DNA of 47,315 nucleotides from Clostridia bacterium (GTDB taxonomy: Bacteria; Bacillota_A; Clostridia; Christensenellales; Aristaeellaceae). A model generated the notes under the pieces. It had not been told where the DNA came from, searched no databases, and saw nothing but the letters and a program-made list of their open reading frames with translations. Below are positions 39,978 through 47,315 of this stretch, one piece after another. The position numbers and the translations under genes are program-made. Numbering within the stretch: position 1 is the first letter of the stretch; each line of letters begins with the position of its first letter. Location: the NCBI GenBank assembly GCA_017509065.1, contig JAFWQM010000021.1:1-47315 (forward strand). Reading direction: 5' to 3'.

Positions 39978-40988
39978 TTATCTTACGCTTTCCCGCAGGA
40001 CGATTTCATACGGGATGATCCGGTGATGGGATTTAAGCTCCTGTTCCTGCATCATTTCATGGACCATCCGGGCCGCTTCATATCCCATCCGCTGCATGGG
40101 CTGATGCACGGTGGAGAGGGTTGGGGTGGTCAGGGAGGTAAACGGCATCCCGTCGAAGCCCATGACCGATACGTCCTCCGGCACCCGCAGGCCCGCTTTC
40201 CGCAGGGCTTTCAGCACCCCCAGCGCCATGATGTCGCTGAAACAGAATACCGCGTCCGGGGCGGGATGGCTTTCAAGCCACCGGGCGGTTTTTTCAAAAG
40301 CCACGTCTTCATTGAAATCGCCGAAGATGATCTGATCGTCCGACAGCGTTCTCCCTGCCTGAAGAAAAGCCTGATAAACACCTTCCAGGCGCATTTGATT
40401 GACGGCCGCCCGCTGCTTTCCCGCCGCGATCATCAGGCGTTCAAACCCTTTCGCGAACAGCAGAGAAACCGCTTCTGCGACGGCGGCGGTATTATCCACC
40501 GAGATCCAGCCCGCGTGTTCTCCCTCCAGCGGAATATCGATTCCCACCACGGGGATGCCGGAATCCACCAGTTCACAGAAATAGGGATCGTCTATTTTCA
40601 CGCCGCACACGATGGCCCCGGAAATGGCGTGGAGCTTGCAGAAATCGGTAAAGCTTTGTTGGTCCTGTGCGCTGGAATCTGTGGAATACAGCCTGAATTC
40701 CAGCTGATGGGCGGTCGCGTATTGGATGATGCCCTTGATCAGTAAATACAGCATAGAATCCCTGTCGTCCCCATGAAGCAGGGATGAGGCAATGAAACAC
40801 AGATTGGGCGGCTTTTTAGCGGACAGGCTGCGGGCGTTCGCGTTGGGCACGTAATTCAGGGTTTTCGCGGCGGAGAATACTTTCTTCTTCGTTTCCGGCG
40901 AAACATCCGGGTAATGATTGAAAACTCTCGATACTGTCCCAATGGTGACGCCCGCTTTCCGGGCGACTTCCCGAATCGTGGCAGCCAT
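39978..40988 (-). CDS. LacI family transcriptional regulator
   Basis: Sugar-responsive repressor of the GH65 locus, by context. The 336-residue protein has the LacI helix-turn-helix IREVARKAGVTIGTVSRVFN and hinge (YVPNANARSLSAKK), then a periplasmic-binding-protein-like effector domain with SGAIVCGVKI, VVGIDIPLEG, FCFSDIMALGVLKALRKAG, and VSVMGFDGMPFTSLTTPTLSTVHQPMQRMG at the end. It is the promoter-proximal gene, read in the same direction as the transporter genes. Its own promoter has a palindrome that suggests autoregulation. Confidence 0.93.
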   Translation of the reverse strand: MAATIREVARKAGVTIGTVSRVFNHYPDVSPETKKKVFSAAKTLNYVPNANARSLSAKKPPNLCFIASSLLHGDDRDSMLYLLIKGIIQYATAHQLEFRLYSTDSSAQDQQSFTDFCKLHAISGAIVCGVKIDDPYFCELVDSGIPVVGIDIPLEGEHAGWISVDNTAAVAEAVSLLFAKGFERLMIAAGKQRAAVNQMRLEGVYQAFLQAGRTLSDDQIIFGDFNEDVAFEKTARWLESHPAPDAVFCFSDIMALGVLKALRKAGLRVPEDVSVMGFDGMPFTSLTTPTLSTVHQPMQRMGYEAARMVHEMMQEQELKSHHRIIPYEIVLRESVR

Positions 40989-41024
40989 GGTTCAGTCCCC
41001 TTTGATTTGTATAATCCGGGATGC

Positions 41025-41081
41025 AAAAACGTTTTTTTGTGCTTTCATAAACAGTATAGCACGAATGTGTTCATTTGTAAA
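41025..41081 (-). promoter_or_regulatory. Promoter and putative LacI-type operator
   Basis: On the minus strand TTTACA (41076-41081) and TATACT (41053-41058) are 17 bp apart with an extended -10 TGC, a strong promoter. Downstream, AAAAACGTTTTT (41025-41036) is a perfect CG-centred palindrome, the usual symmetry of LacI-family operators. It lies about 17-28 bases past the -10, positioned to block elongation or initiation. Confidence 0.65.
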
Positions 41082-41135
41082 TAGGCCAGGAATATTACTT
41101 TTTAAAAACAGTTTGCGTTCTTTACGAAAAATCCG

Positions 41136-41189
41136 TTGAAAAAAAGGACATTTTATGCTATAGTAGATTCTGACATTTTGCTGTCAGAA
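41136..41189 (+). promoter_or_regulatory. Promoter with start-site inverted repeat
   Basis: TTGAAA (41136-41141) and TATAGT (41159-41164) are 17 bp apart with an extended -10 TGC. Immediately after, TTCTGACA (41168-41175) pairs with TGTCAGAA (41182-41189), a perfect eight-base inverted repeat at the expected start site. It could be a repressor site or 5' hairpin. About 220 bases of leader follow before the start codon at 41413, with no credible gene in them. Confidence 0.65.
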
Positions 41190-41412
41190 AGCGACAACTC
41201 AAAATTGCGTTTGGGAAGGAATGGCTACACGCAGTCTTTCATGATGCCTTTTTTCAGCATCACTCGTACTTGTCGTATGATGTTCGGGTCTTTGATTCCT
41301 GACTCGACGAACCGAATGTTCCATCCATGATCCAGATGATTGAACAACCCCTTGATACGGACGGACAGCCCTTGTCTGGCCTGAAACGATATGATTAAAG
41401 GAGGTAGAATCC

Positions 41413-42519
41413 ATGAAAAAGCTGCTGTTCGCCCTGCTGCTGGCCCTCATGAGTCTGGCGGTCCTCTCCTGCGCGTCAGCCTCCATGCTGCCCACGCCGC
41501 CCCCCGTCGCCACGCCTGTGCCCGCGCCGACCACCGGCACGCCGATTCCGGTTCCTGATCCGGAACCCGCCGGCCCGCTGCCCAGCCTTTCCAATGTACT
41601 GGGCTTCGCCGGAGACCGGTATGACTACTATTACACTGATGAATCCGGCATCGTCTTCAACGCCCTGATTTATCCCACGAAAAACCTGAACAACGCCATC
41701 AGCGCTTACCTGAAAAACTGTGAAGGCCGTGGCTATGCCTGGACCGTGACGGACAAGTTCATAGGCTATACGGCCTATAAGATTTCCGGCGGCGGTTATA
41801 CGGCCTATTTCGTCCCTAACTACGGAGAAAACGCGCTGATTCTCTTGCAGAGCGGAATGCAGGCTGAGCCTGAAATCGCGCCGCCCGAGCCCTACGAAAT
41901 GGACAAGCTGCTGCTTACCGTCAACGGCAAATCCTATCAGTTGGATTACAACCCTGAGCTTCGTTTCACCACATATGACAGAGAAGAACGCCACGTGATT
42001 TATAAAAACAATTATAACGACCCCTTCCCTTCCAACAGCATCTTCCCAAGCGACGTAGTAATCATTAATTCATATGAGTATGGCTGGGAAGGCGCCGCCC
42101 TTGCGGGCAAGTGCTTCGTGTTCACTTCCGATACCGCGCCTTTCCAATGCGTCGGCGTGACGCTGCCCGACGACGCGTTTACCGCCCGCACCTACACCAT
42201 GACCAAAGACAAGCTCAACGATCTGTCCTTCATCCTCTATGGCATGTATCCGGATCAGCGCCTGGTCAACGTCTGCAGCTATCCGGACAGCGCATCCAAT
42301 ACGGCGCTGCCCACGATCCCGTTCTACAATCCCTACATCCGGGCCTCTGCGACCAGCGCACCCAATACGGCGCTGGGCTTGAACTCCGGCGCGGACTACT
42401 TTGCCATCACCCAGGTATATCAGGATGGACAAGTGTACCAATGCAAATTTGAAGCCACGTTCAACAACGGCGAGCTGGTGATTTCCGGCACGTTCTGCGT
42501 AAACGCGGTCTACTATTGA
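41413..42519 (+). CDS. Secreted or lipoprotein of unknown function with Pro-rich linker
   Basis: 368 residues. An N-terminal signal (MKKLLFALLLALMSLAVLSC) could be a lipoprotein signal (VLSC) or be cleaved after ASA. A Pro/Thr-rich linker (residues about 27-57) leads to two globular parts. The first (about 60-150) contains VLGFAGDRYDYYYTDESGIVFNALIYP; the second (about 160-368) begins DKLLLTVNGKSYQLDYNPEL. No enzyme motif is recognised. GGAGG lies eight bases before the ATG. It is followed 55 bases on by another exported protein whose mature start is similar (MLPTPP versus MLPTFQ), suggesting a functional pair. Confidence 0.75.
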   Translation: MKKLLFALLLALMSLAVLSCASASMLPTPPPVATPVPAPTTGTPIPVPDPEPAGPLPSLSNVLGFAGDRYDYYYTDESGIVFNALIYPTKNLNNAISAYLKNCEGRGYAWTVTDKFIGYTAYKISGGGYTAYFVPNYGENALILLQSGMQAEPEIAPPEPYEMDKLLLTVNGKSYQLDYNPELRFTTYDREERHVIYKNNYNDPFPSNSIFPSDVVIINSYEYGWEGAALAGKCFVFTSDTAPFQCVGVTLPDDAFTARTYTMTKDKLNDLSFILYGMYPDQRLVNVCSYPDSASNTALPTIPFYNPYIRASATSAPNTALGLNSGADYFAITQVYQDGQVYQCKFEATFNNGELVISGTFCVNAVYY

Positions 42520-42574
42520 TCGGCGCGCTTTCCCCCGGATCGCCGAGACTGATCCATCCACAGGAGGAACCCCC

Positions 42575-43399
42575 ATGAAAAAAGCGATGATCCTGCTGCT
42601 GTCGGTGTCACTGGCGCTGTCCCTGGCCACCGTCCGGGCGGAAACAATGCTGCCCACGTTCCAGTCCTTTGCGGAGGGACGAGCCACTCTGTTGGTGCAG
42701 GCGGAGAACTCTTCCACCGCTACGGCGCAGTATCAAACCACCCCTGCGGACGCGGCGGCGTTTCTGGAAACGCTTTCGGAAAACGGTTTCCTCCGCAATG
42801 GCATCTGGAATCTGGACGTGGGTGGTGACGCGCCTCTGACCGTTCTGGCGTACACCGATCTGGGTCAGGACGCGCCTGCCCTGTTCGCCATGGACATCGG
42901 CGAGGACACCATCTTCTGTCATCTGCTGCTCCAGGTTCTTCCGTACCCGGACGGCGAGCTCTTGCTGAGCGTCACCTGGGCCCAAGGTGTGAAAACTTAT
43001 GAAATCACCAATCCCATGCCCGCTCCCAAGACCCACGTGGAATATGATAATATCACCACCCAAATCCCCTGCGATCACTGCAACGGAACCGGCAAGTGTC
43101 CGCACTGCAACGGAACCGGTCATTATACCAGCCACTACACCGGCGAGACCTTGACCTGCAGCGTCATCGACTGCCCGATGTGCGACGGAAATAAGTATCT
43201 CCCAGAAGTCAAACTCGTAACCAGGCAGATACGGGACAAGGGCTATTGGGAATTGCAGGCAATTTCCACCCAACGTACGTGCCCGATGGTTCCGTATCAC
43301 GACACTTTTTTCCACGGCGGAAGCGTCTGCCCCTTCTGCCGGGGACAGGATACATACGATCATGTGACCAATCAATGGGTGTGGATGCAGGAAGACTGA
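42575..43399 (+). CDS. Exported protein with DnaJ-type Cys-rich zinc cluster
   Basis: 274 residues with signal peptide MKKAMILLLSVSLALSLATVRA. About residues 28-145 form a globular domain without recognised motifs. From 164 a Cys cluster reads CDHCNGTG (Cys166, 169), CPHCNGTG (175, 178) and CSVIDCPMCDGN (195, 200, 203), with a later CPFCRG. The CxxCxGxG units match the zinc-finger domain of DnaJ, but no J-domain is present and the protein is exported, unlike DnaJ. The ribosome site AGGAGG is present. Zinc binding is likely; the role, perhaps in protein folding or as a structural module, is not known. Confidence 0.75.
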   Translation: MKKAMILLLSVSLALSLATVRAETMLPTFQSFAEGRATLLVQAENSSTATAQYQTTPADAAAFLETLSENGFLRNGIWNLDVGGDAPLTVLAYTDLGQDAPALFAMDIGEDTIFCHLLLQVLPYPDGELLLSVTWAQGVKTYEITNPMPAPKTHVEYDNITTQIPCDHCNGTGKCPHCNGTGHYTSHYTGETLTCSVIDCPMCDGNKYLPEVKLVTRQIRDKGYWELQAISTQRTCPMVPYHDTFFHGGSVCPFCRGQDTYDHVTNQWVWMQED

Positions 43400-43419
43400 C
43401 CTGCGCCCTCCTCCCAGCG

Positions 43420-43447
43420 CGGCCTGCTTTCAGCGGGCTGTTTTTTT
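43420..43447 (+). terminator. Rho-independent terminator (+)
   Basis: CGGCCTGC (43420-43427) pairs with GCGGGCTG (43433-43440), with G-T wobbles, around TTTCA, followed by seven T. It ends the transcript of the two exported-protein genes. The following 43448-43650 shows nothing recognisable. Confidence 0.8.
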
Positions 43448-43650
43448 GTCACCGTTCTGCCTCCAAGGACATGAAGCCGACAAAGCTGTTTATACAACGG
43501 TTCTATAATTGGATGGCAACGGCTTCACAAAGAGGACGAAGGGCTGACTTAAACAAAAATACGATTGTACGGATTCGGGGACTGACAAGTCGTTTTTTCA
43601 GGGTTGCCCTGGAAATGGTGTGCCTCAATATATCGTCCGCCTTATGCCCC

Positions 43651-43678
43651 TTCACATCCTTCAAAAATATGATATAAT
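43651..43678 (+). promoter_or_regulatory. Promoter of the small membrane-protein gene
   Basis: TTCACA (43651-43656) and TATAAT (43673-43678) are 16 bp apart with an extended -10 TGA. The start codon lies about 87 bases downstream. Confidence 0.65.
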
Positions 43679-43764
43679 ATAATCACGCAGAAAAATCTGC
43701 ACCGCTGTGAAAAACCTCTTCCGTTTGTGCCCATTATGTTTGTAAAGGAAAGGGGGCTTTGTCT

Positions 43765-44349
43765 ATGATTATTCTGGAAGCACTCTACGCCACCATTTGT
43801 TTCTTCGGTAGTCTCTCCTTGGCGATAAGCTACGCAACCCATGGGTACAATTTTTTCACTTGTGTCTTTATCTTCGTGAGCATTACCTTGGTGTGTCTCG
43901 CGCCGATGGCGCTGTTGTGCCACTGGCCGCAAAGATACCGCCAGCATAAAAACGAGCAGCGGCTCCTCTCCCTCGAACGCAAAACCGTAGAAGGCAAAAT
44001 AACAGCTTGGCACTTTTGCGAAACGGGGAAAACAGAAAATGTTTCCGTCCCGACAGGTTATTCCTCCGGCGACGATGGGCAAACCTATTATCATCATCGC
44101 TTCGAGTCCCGCGATATATACGACGGGGCATACATGATTATCACGGAAAATGGAACGAATCGGTCGTTCACGATCCGCTCCTTCCCCCGCAATTACGCAG
44201 ATTGGAACGGAGGTCCGCTTCGTTTGGTAAAAGAATTGGGCGAAATGAGGTTCCCCGCAATGGAGGAAATAGGCCATTCATTCCGCGTAACATATGTCGT
44301 TGATACGAATGGGAAGTGTTACTTCGTCAGCGCCAGCCGCGTGTCTTAA
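43765..44349 (+). CDS. Membrane-anchored protein of unknown function
   Basis: 194 residues from ATG 43765 (AGGGGG eight bases upstream; an in-frame TTG at 43759 is less likely). Two N-terminal membrane helices (IILEALYATICFFGSLSLAI and FFTCVFIFVSITLVCLAPMALLC) are followed by a soluble beta-rich domain. That domain reads KTVEGKITAWHFCETGKTENV, DGAYMIITENG and HSFRVTYVVDTNGKCYFV. The layout recalls DUF3592-type membrane proteins, but I cannot claim that family. It is monocistronic between a terminator and a tRNA. Confidence 0.65.
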   Translation: MIILEALYATICFFGSLSLAISYATHGYNFFTCVFIFVSITLVCLAPMALLCHWPQRYRQHKNEQRLLSLERKTVEGKITAWHFCETGKTENVSVPTGYSSGDDGQTYYHHRFESRDIYDGAYMIITENGTNRSFTIRSFPRNYADWNGGPLRLVKELGEMRFPAMEEIGHSFRVTYVVDTNGKCYFVSASRVS

Positions 44350-44638
44350 CGTTTAGCAAACGCTGATATGAAGGAGTATACGACTTTGAAGAAGATGAAG
44401 GTTCTATAACATATTGATTGTACGATCGAAGTTCGGATGCCTGCTTGGCTGCCTCCCTATGTCTGGCTTGGGAGCGAACAAGATCAGCATCTGAAAACGG
44501 CAGCGCTTTTCTCATAGTAACTTCCACTACTGTTTTTCTCGAACTAACGTCTACCACAACTTCCACTGTGGACGTTACTCTGGGAATTTACTGGCATTTA
44601 CTTCGCTATCAAACTCCCGCATAATTTGCAAAAAAAGC
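44350..44638. other. Non-coding gap before tRNA-Lys
   Basis: About 290 bases without a convincing gene. The only structure seen is AACGTC near 44543 pairing with GACGTT near 44570, enclosing CCACA/TGTGG, with no T-run. Confidence 0.4.
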
Positions 44639-44667
44639 TTGACAATCAAACTGACCGACGTTATAAT
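44639..44667 (+). promoter_or_regulatory. Consensus promoter of tRNA-Lys
   Basis: TTGACA (44639-44644) and TATAAT (44662-44667) are separated by 17 bp, an exact sigma-A consensus, 12 bases before the tRNA. Confidence 0.92.
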
Positions 44668-44679
44668 TTATACTACTAA

Positions 44680-44752
44680 GCGCCATTAGCTCAGTTGGTA
44701 GAGCACCTGACTCTTAATCAGGGTGTCCCGGGTTCGAGTCCCTGATGGCGCA
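44680..44752 (+). tRNA. tRNA-Lys (anticodon CTT)
   Basis: A 73-base cloverleaf. The acceptor GCGCCAT pairs with ATGGCGC plus discriminator A. The D-arm AGCTCAGTTGGTAGAGC is standard. The anticodon stem CCTGA/TCAGG closes the loop CTCTTAA, with anticodon CTT reading AAG. The T-arm is GGGTTCGAGTCCC. No CCA is encoded. It is a solitary gene with its own promoter and terminator. Confidence 0.97.
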
Positions 44753-44759
44753 CTGAATG

Positions 44760-44789
44760 CCCGAAATCCTTGCGGTTTCGGGTATTTTT
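44760..44789 (+). terminator. Terminator of tRNA-Lys
   Basis: CCCGAAA (44760-44766) pairs exactly with TTTCGGG (44776-44782), followed by TATTTTT. It is eight bases after the tRNA 3' end. Confidence 0.85.
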
Positions 44790-44925
44790 ATGCACAAAAG
44801 CACCTGATTGGAAGCATTCGATCTTGCGGTAGATTTTTGGGATGGTGTTCACGTTCAGAGATGGGACGGAGGTAGAAGAATAACAAAGAAGGGAAAAATC
44901 TTTCCTTGTTATGAGTTTTATTCAG

Positions 44926-47315
44926 TCAAATATCAATTATCCCTTCAAATACGTGAATGGCTTCGCCAGTGAGGATTATTTTGTCTTTTGCATAATTCAC
45001 GGTCAGGTCGCCGCCGGGAAGCTTGACGATGAGGTCGCGGCCCGGCTCGCAATAGCCATTGCGCACGGCGGCGGCGGCTACTGCGCAGGCCCCAGTGCCG
45101 CAGGAAAGGGTTTCCCCGTTGCCCCGCTCCCAGACCCGCAGGCGCAGGGTGTTCCTGTTGATGACCCGGGCGAACTCCGTGTTCACTCGTTCAGGGAAGA
45201 TGGGGGCGTACTCGAACTGCGGGCCGATGGCGGGCAGGTCAATGCCGTCAATAGCGTCGCAGAAGACCACGCAATGCGGATTACCCACAGACACGCAGGT
45301 GACGGAATATTGCTTGCCGCCGATTTCCACATTCTGATTGATGACCTCCTCCGTGTCGGTGATAACCGGAACTTCCTTCGCGGCGAAGGACGCCTTGCCC
45401 ATGTCCACGGACACGGAATTGACCTTGCCGTCCCGCAGGTAAACCTTCAGGTGGTGCACCGTCCCCGCCATTTCGATGCTCAGGTATTCGCTGCGGACAT
45501 AGCCCTTGTCGTAGAGGTACTTCGCCACGCACCGCAGGTTGTTGCCCGCCATTTTGCCCTCACTGCCGTCCTTGTTAAAGGAGCGCATTTTCGCGTCGGC
45601 TACGCTTGACTTTTCGATCAGCACAATGCCGTCCCCGCCGATGCCGAAGTGCGGCGCGCAAAGCTGCACGCACAGGGATTCGGGGCAGGTGATGGCCCCG
45701 TCGAAGTTCTCAATGAAGATGTAGTCATTGCCGCAGGACTGCATCTTGGCGAAATGGATCCGCTGCCGCCAGGCCCGCATGTGGTTGATGTCGATGAGCT
45801 CGATGTTCTGGGCTGTGAAGCGGGAAGCCATGATATCGGCCAGCGCCCCGGCGGTGTCCAGGCTGGTCAGGCAGGGGATGCCCAGCTGCATGGCTTTGCG
45901 GTGGAGCACGGTGTAATCGCCGATGGTGGCGTCCTTGACGGCTCCGGTGTACACGATGTAATGCACTTTCCCGCTTTCCATGAGCGTGGTGATCTCGTCG
46001 TTCTCGGTGGCGTTGGCCACGGCGGTAACGGGAATGCCCAGGCTTTCGATAGCCTTTGCCGTGCCGGTAGTGGCGTAGAGGGACAGGCCCAGGTCAAAGA
46101 AGCGCTTCGCCAGGGAAATGATTTCCTGATAGTCGTTTTCCTCCACGCTCAACAGCACGCCGGTCTTGCCCTGGCTGTTCGCCGCGGGCACCTTAAAGCC
46201 CGCCGCCGTCAGGCCCTTGAACAGCGCTTCGGGCAGCGTCTTGCCGATGCCAAGTACTTCGCCGGTGGATTTCATTTCCGGCCCTAAAATGCTGTTGGCG
46301 TCGTTCAGCTTTTCAAAGGAGAACACGGGCACCTTCGCCGCCACATAGGGAGGCGTGCGGTACAGGCCGCTGCCGTAGCCTAAATCCAGCAGCTTCGCTC
46401 CCAGCATCACCTTCGCCGCCAGGTCCACCATGGGGACTTTCGTGACCTTGCTGATATACGGCACCGTACGGCTGGCCCGGGGGTTGACCTCAATCACGTA
46501 TAGTTCGTCATTGTAAATTAAATACTGGATATTCACCAGGCCCTTGGTTCCTAATGCCAGGGCTAATTTTTCGCTGCAATCGCAGATCTTCCGCAGGAAC
46601 ACGTCGTTCAGGTTGAAGGGCGGATACACGGCAATGGAGTCCCCGGAGTGGACGCCCGCCCGCTCGATGTGCTCCATGATGCCGGGAATCAGCACGTCCT
46701 GGCCGTCAGAAATCACGTCCACTTCCAGCTCGATGCCGGGTAGATACTGGTCGATCAGCACCGGGTTGTCAATACCCCCAGCCAGAATCTTTTCCATGTA
46801 GGCGACGGTGTGTTCCTTCGTGCGGGAGATGGTCATGTTCTGCCCGCCGATGACGTAGGAGGGCCGAAGCAGCACGGGATAGCCCAGTTCTTCGGCAGCG
46901 CTGACCGCTTCTTCCAGGGTGTTCACACCCATGCCCCGAGGACGGCGGATGCCGAACTGCTCCAGCAGCTTATCGAACCGGGCGCGGTCTTCCGCAATGT
47001 CGATGGACTCGGCGGAGGTGCCTAAAATGCGGATGCCGTGCTGATCCAGATATTGGGTCAGCTTGATAGCGGTCTGCCCGCCGAAAGCCACCACCACGCC
47101 CACGGGTTTTTCTACCTGAATAATCTGCATCACGTCTTCGGGCGTAAGGGGTTCAAAGTACAGGCGGTTGGCGGTGTCGTAGTCGGTGGAAACGGTCTCG
47201 GGATTGTTGTTGACAATGACCACGTCGTAGCCCATTTCCTGCAATGTCCACACGCAGTGAACGGAACTGTAGTCAAATTCGATACCCTGACCGATGCGGA
47301 TGGGGCCGGAACCCA
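44926..47315 (-). CDS. carB: Carbamoyl-phosphate synthase large subunit fused to diaminopimelate epimerase (5' end outside window)
   Basis: One uninterrupted frame entering from the right edge. The outer part is the second half of CarB: GPIRIGQGIEFDYSSVHCV, the ATP-grasp domain (FGGQTAIKLTQYL, LLRPSYVIGGQNM, YVIEVNPRASRTVPYISKV), then the MGS-like regulatory domain (LLSVEENDYQEIISLAKRF, ATTGTAKAIESLG). Without a stop, a short linker (INHMRAWRQRIHFAKMQ) leads into a full DapF domain of about 275 residues: KMQSCGNDYIFIE, GIGGDGIVLIEKS, MRSFNKDGSEGKMAGNNLRC, SVGNPHCVVF, RVNTEFARV, WERGNGETLSCGTGACA. The second catalytic Cys is present; the first (normally MCGNG) is Ala. The fusion would join arginine/pyrimidine and lysine/peptidoglycan biosynthesis enzymes. 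An imperfect hairpin lies downstream at about 44881-44914. Confidence 0.9.
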   Translation of the reverse strand, partial: GSGPIRIGQGIEFDYSSVHCVWTLQEMGYDVVIVNNNPETVSTDYDTANRLYFEPLTPEDVMQIIQVEKPVGVVVAFGGQTAIKLTQYLDQHGIRILGTSAESIDIAEDRARFDKLLEQFGIRRPRGMGVNTLEEAVSAAEELGYPVLLRPSYVIGGQNMTISRTKEHTVAYMEKILAGGIDNPVLIDQYLPGIELEVDVISDGQDVLIPGIMEHIERAGVHSGDSIAVYPPFNLNDVFLRKICDCSEKLALALGTKGLVNIQYLIYNDELYVIEVNPRASRTVPYISKVTKVPMVDLAAKVMLGAKLLDLGYGSGLYRTPPYVAAKVPVFSFEKLNDANSILGPEMKSTGEVLGIGKTLPEALFKGLTAAGFKVPAANSQGKTGVLLSVEENDYQEIISLAKRFFDLGLSLYATTGTAKAIESLGIPVTAVANATENDEITTLMESGKVHYIVYTGAVKDATIGDYTVLHRKAMQLGIPCLTSLDTAGALADIMASRFTAQNIELIDINHMRAWRQRIHFAKMQSCGNDYIFIENFDGAITCPESLCVQLCAPHFGIGGDGIVLIEKSSVADAKMRSFNKDGSEGKMAGNNLRCVAKYLYDKGYVRSEYLSIEMAGTVHHLKVYLRDGKVNSVSVDMGKASFAAKEVPVITDTEEVINQNVEIGGKQYSVTCVSVGNPHCVVFCDAIDGIDLPAIGPQFEYAPIFPERVNTEFARVINRNTLRLRVWERGNGETLSCGTGACAVAAAAVRNGYCEPGRDLIVKLPGGDLTVNYAKDKIILTGEAIHVFEGIIDI

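Noticed and set aside
34338..40988. Maltose/maltodextrin operon with its own ATPase
   Set aside because: No MalK-type ATPase gene is in the locus, and the catabolic enzymes are GH65 phosphorylases rather than amylases.
41136..41330. 64-codon open frame in the leader of the exported-protein gene
   Set aside because: Its ATG lies upstream of the mapped -10 element, so it would not be on the transcript; composition is poor.
44327..44566. 79-codon minus-strand open frame
   Set aside because: No ribosome site and no homology recognised; it overlaps the end of the membrane-protein gene.
45770..45800. A separate start for dapF inside the fusion
   Set aside because: An ATG exists (HMRAW) but no Shine-Dalgarno-like sequence precedes it, and the frame is continuous with CarB.

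Overview
This window looks like chromosome from a Gram-positive, gut- or rumen-type member of the Clostridia. The evidence is strong AGGAGG-type ribosome binding sites, extended -10 promoters, typical short-Lys signal peptides (MKK...LLCAAMLL...A), a GH10 xylanase, BspA-like surface repeats, a flavodiiron protein and GH65 phosphorylases, all in GC-rich, densely packed DNA. A Christensenellales-like lineage is my guess from protein style and is not proven. I see no prophage, insertion sequence, plasmid module or CRISPR array. The accessory flavour comes from dispersed palindromic repeats and a few decayed or unusual genes.

Layout: 1-176 is a run of hairpins ending in a + strand terminator. 184-2514 (-) is an operon of ybaB, recR, tdk and a sugar isomerase-like protein. 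2515-3206 is non-coding and full of palindromes. 3207-6123 (-) is a two-gene ABCG-like ABC system with a strange repeat-bearing loop. A flavodiiron protein (-) and a xylanase (+) diverge at 7.4-7.6 kb. 8926-11324 (+) carries dUTPase, an APH(3')-like kinase, purine nucleoside phosphorylase and a DUF523 protein. 11339-16528 (-) carries a GNAT acetyltransferase, the Nnr repair enzyme, AcpS, a P1-family hydrolase, a flavin reductase, a nitroreductase and a small Cys-rich protein. 17041-19458 (+) is a Suv3-like RNA helicase. 19619-26003 (+) is a complete oligopeptide ABC importer (SBP, OppB, C, D, F) in which OppC carries an extra SH3-like segment.

26056-30787 (-) is an accessory block: a large BspA-LRR/Ig surface protein, a deaminase, a CHAP amidase-like protein, a CPBP-like membrane protein and a decayed serine-hydrolase tail. 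31212-40988 (-) is one coherent catabolic locus: LacI regulator, sugar-binding protein, two MalF/MalG-type permeases, two GH65 disaccharide phosphorylases and beta-phosphoglucomutase. It should import alpha-glucobioses and feed beta-glucose 1-phosphate into glycolysis, with the transport ATPase supplied from elsewhere. 41413-44349 (+) encodes three poorly characterised exported or membrane proteins, one with a DnaJ-type zinc-finger cluster. A tRNA-Lys(CTT) lies at 44680-44752. The right edge (-) is a fusion of the carbamoyl-phosphate synthase large subunit to a diaminopimelate epimerase domain and runs off the window.

The most notable observations are: a four-copy dispersed hairpin repeat with compensatory base changes, one copy being interrupted by a second repeat; the CarB-DapF fusion, whose first catalytic Cys is Ala; the bacterial Suv3-like helicase; the ABC permease with seven TLGQVL-type repeats; and the SH3-like insertion in OppC. 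Function calls rest on motif recognition by eye; no database search was run.
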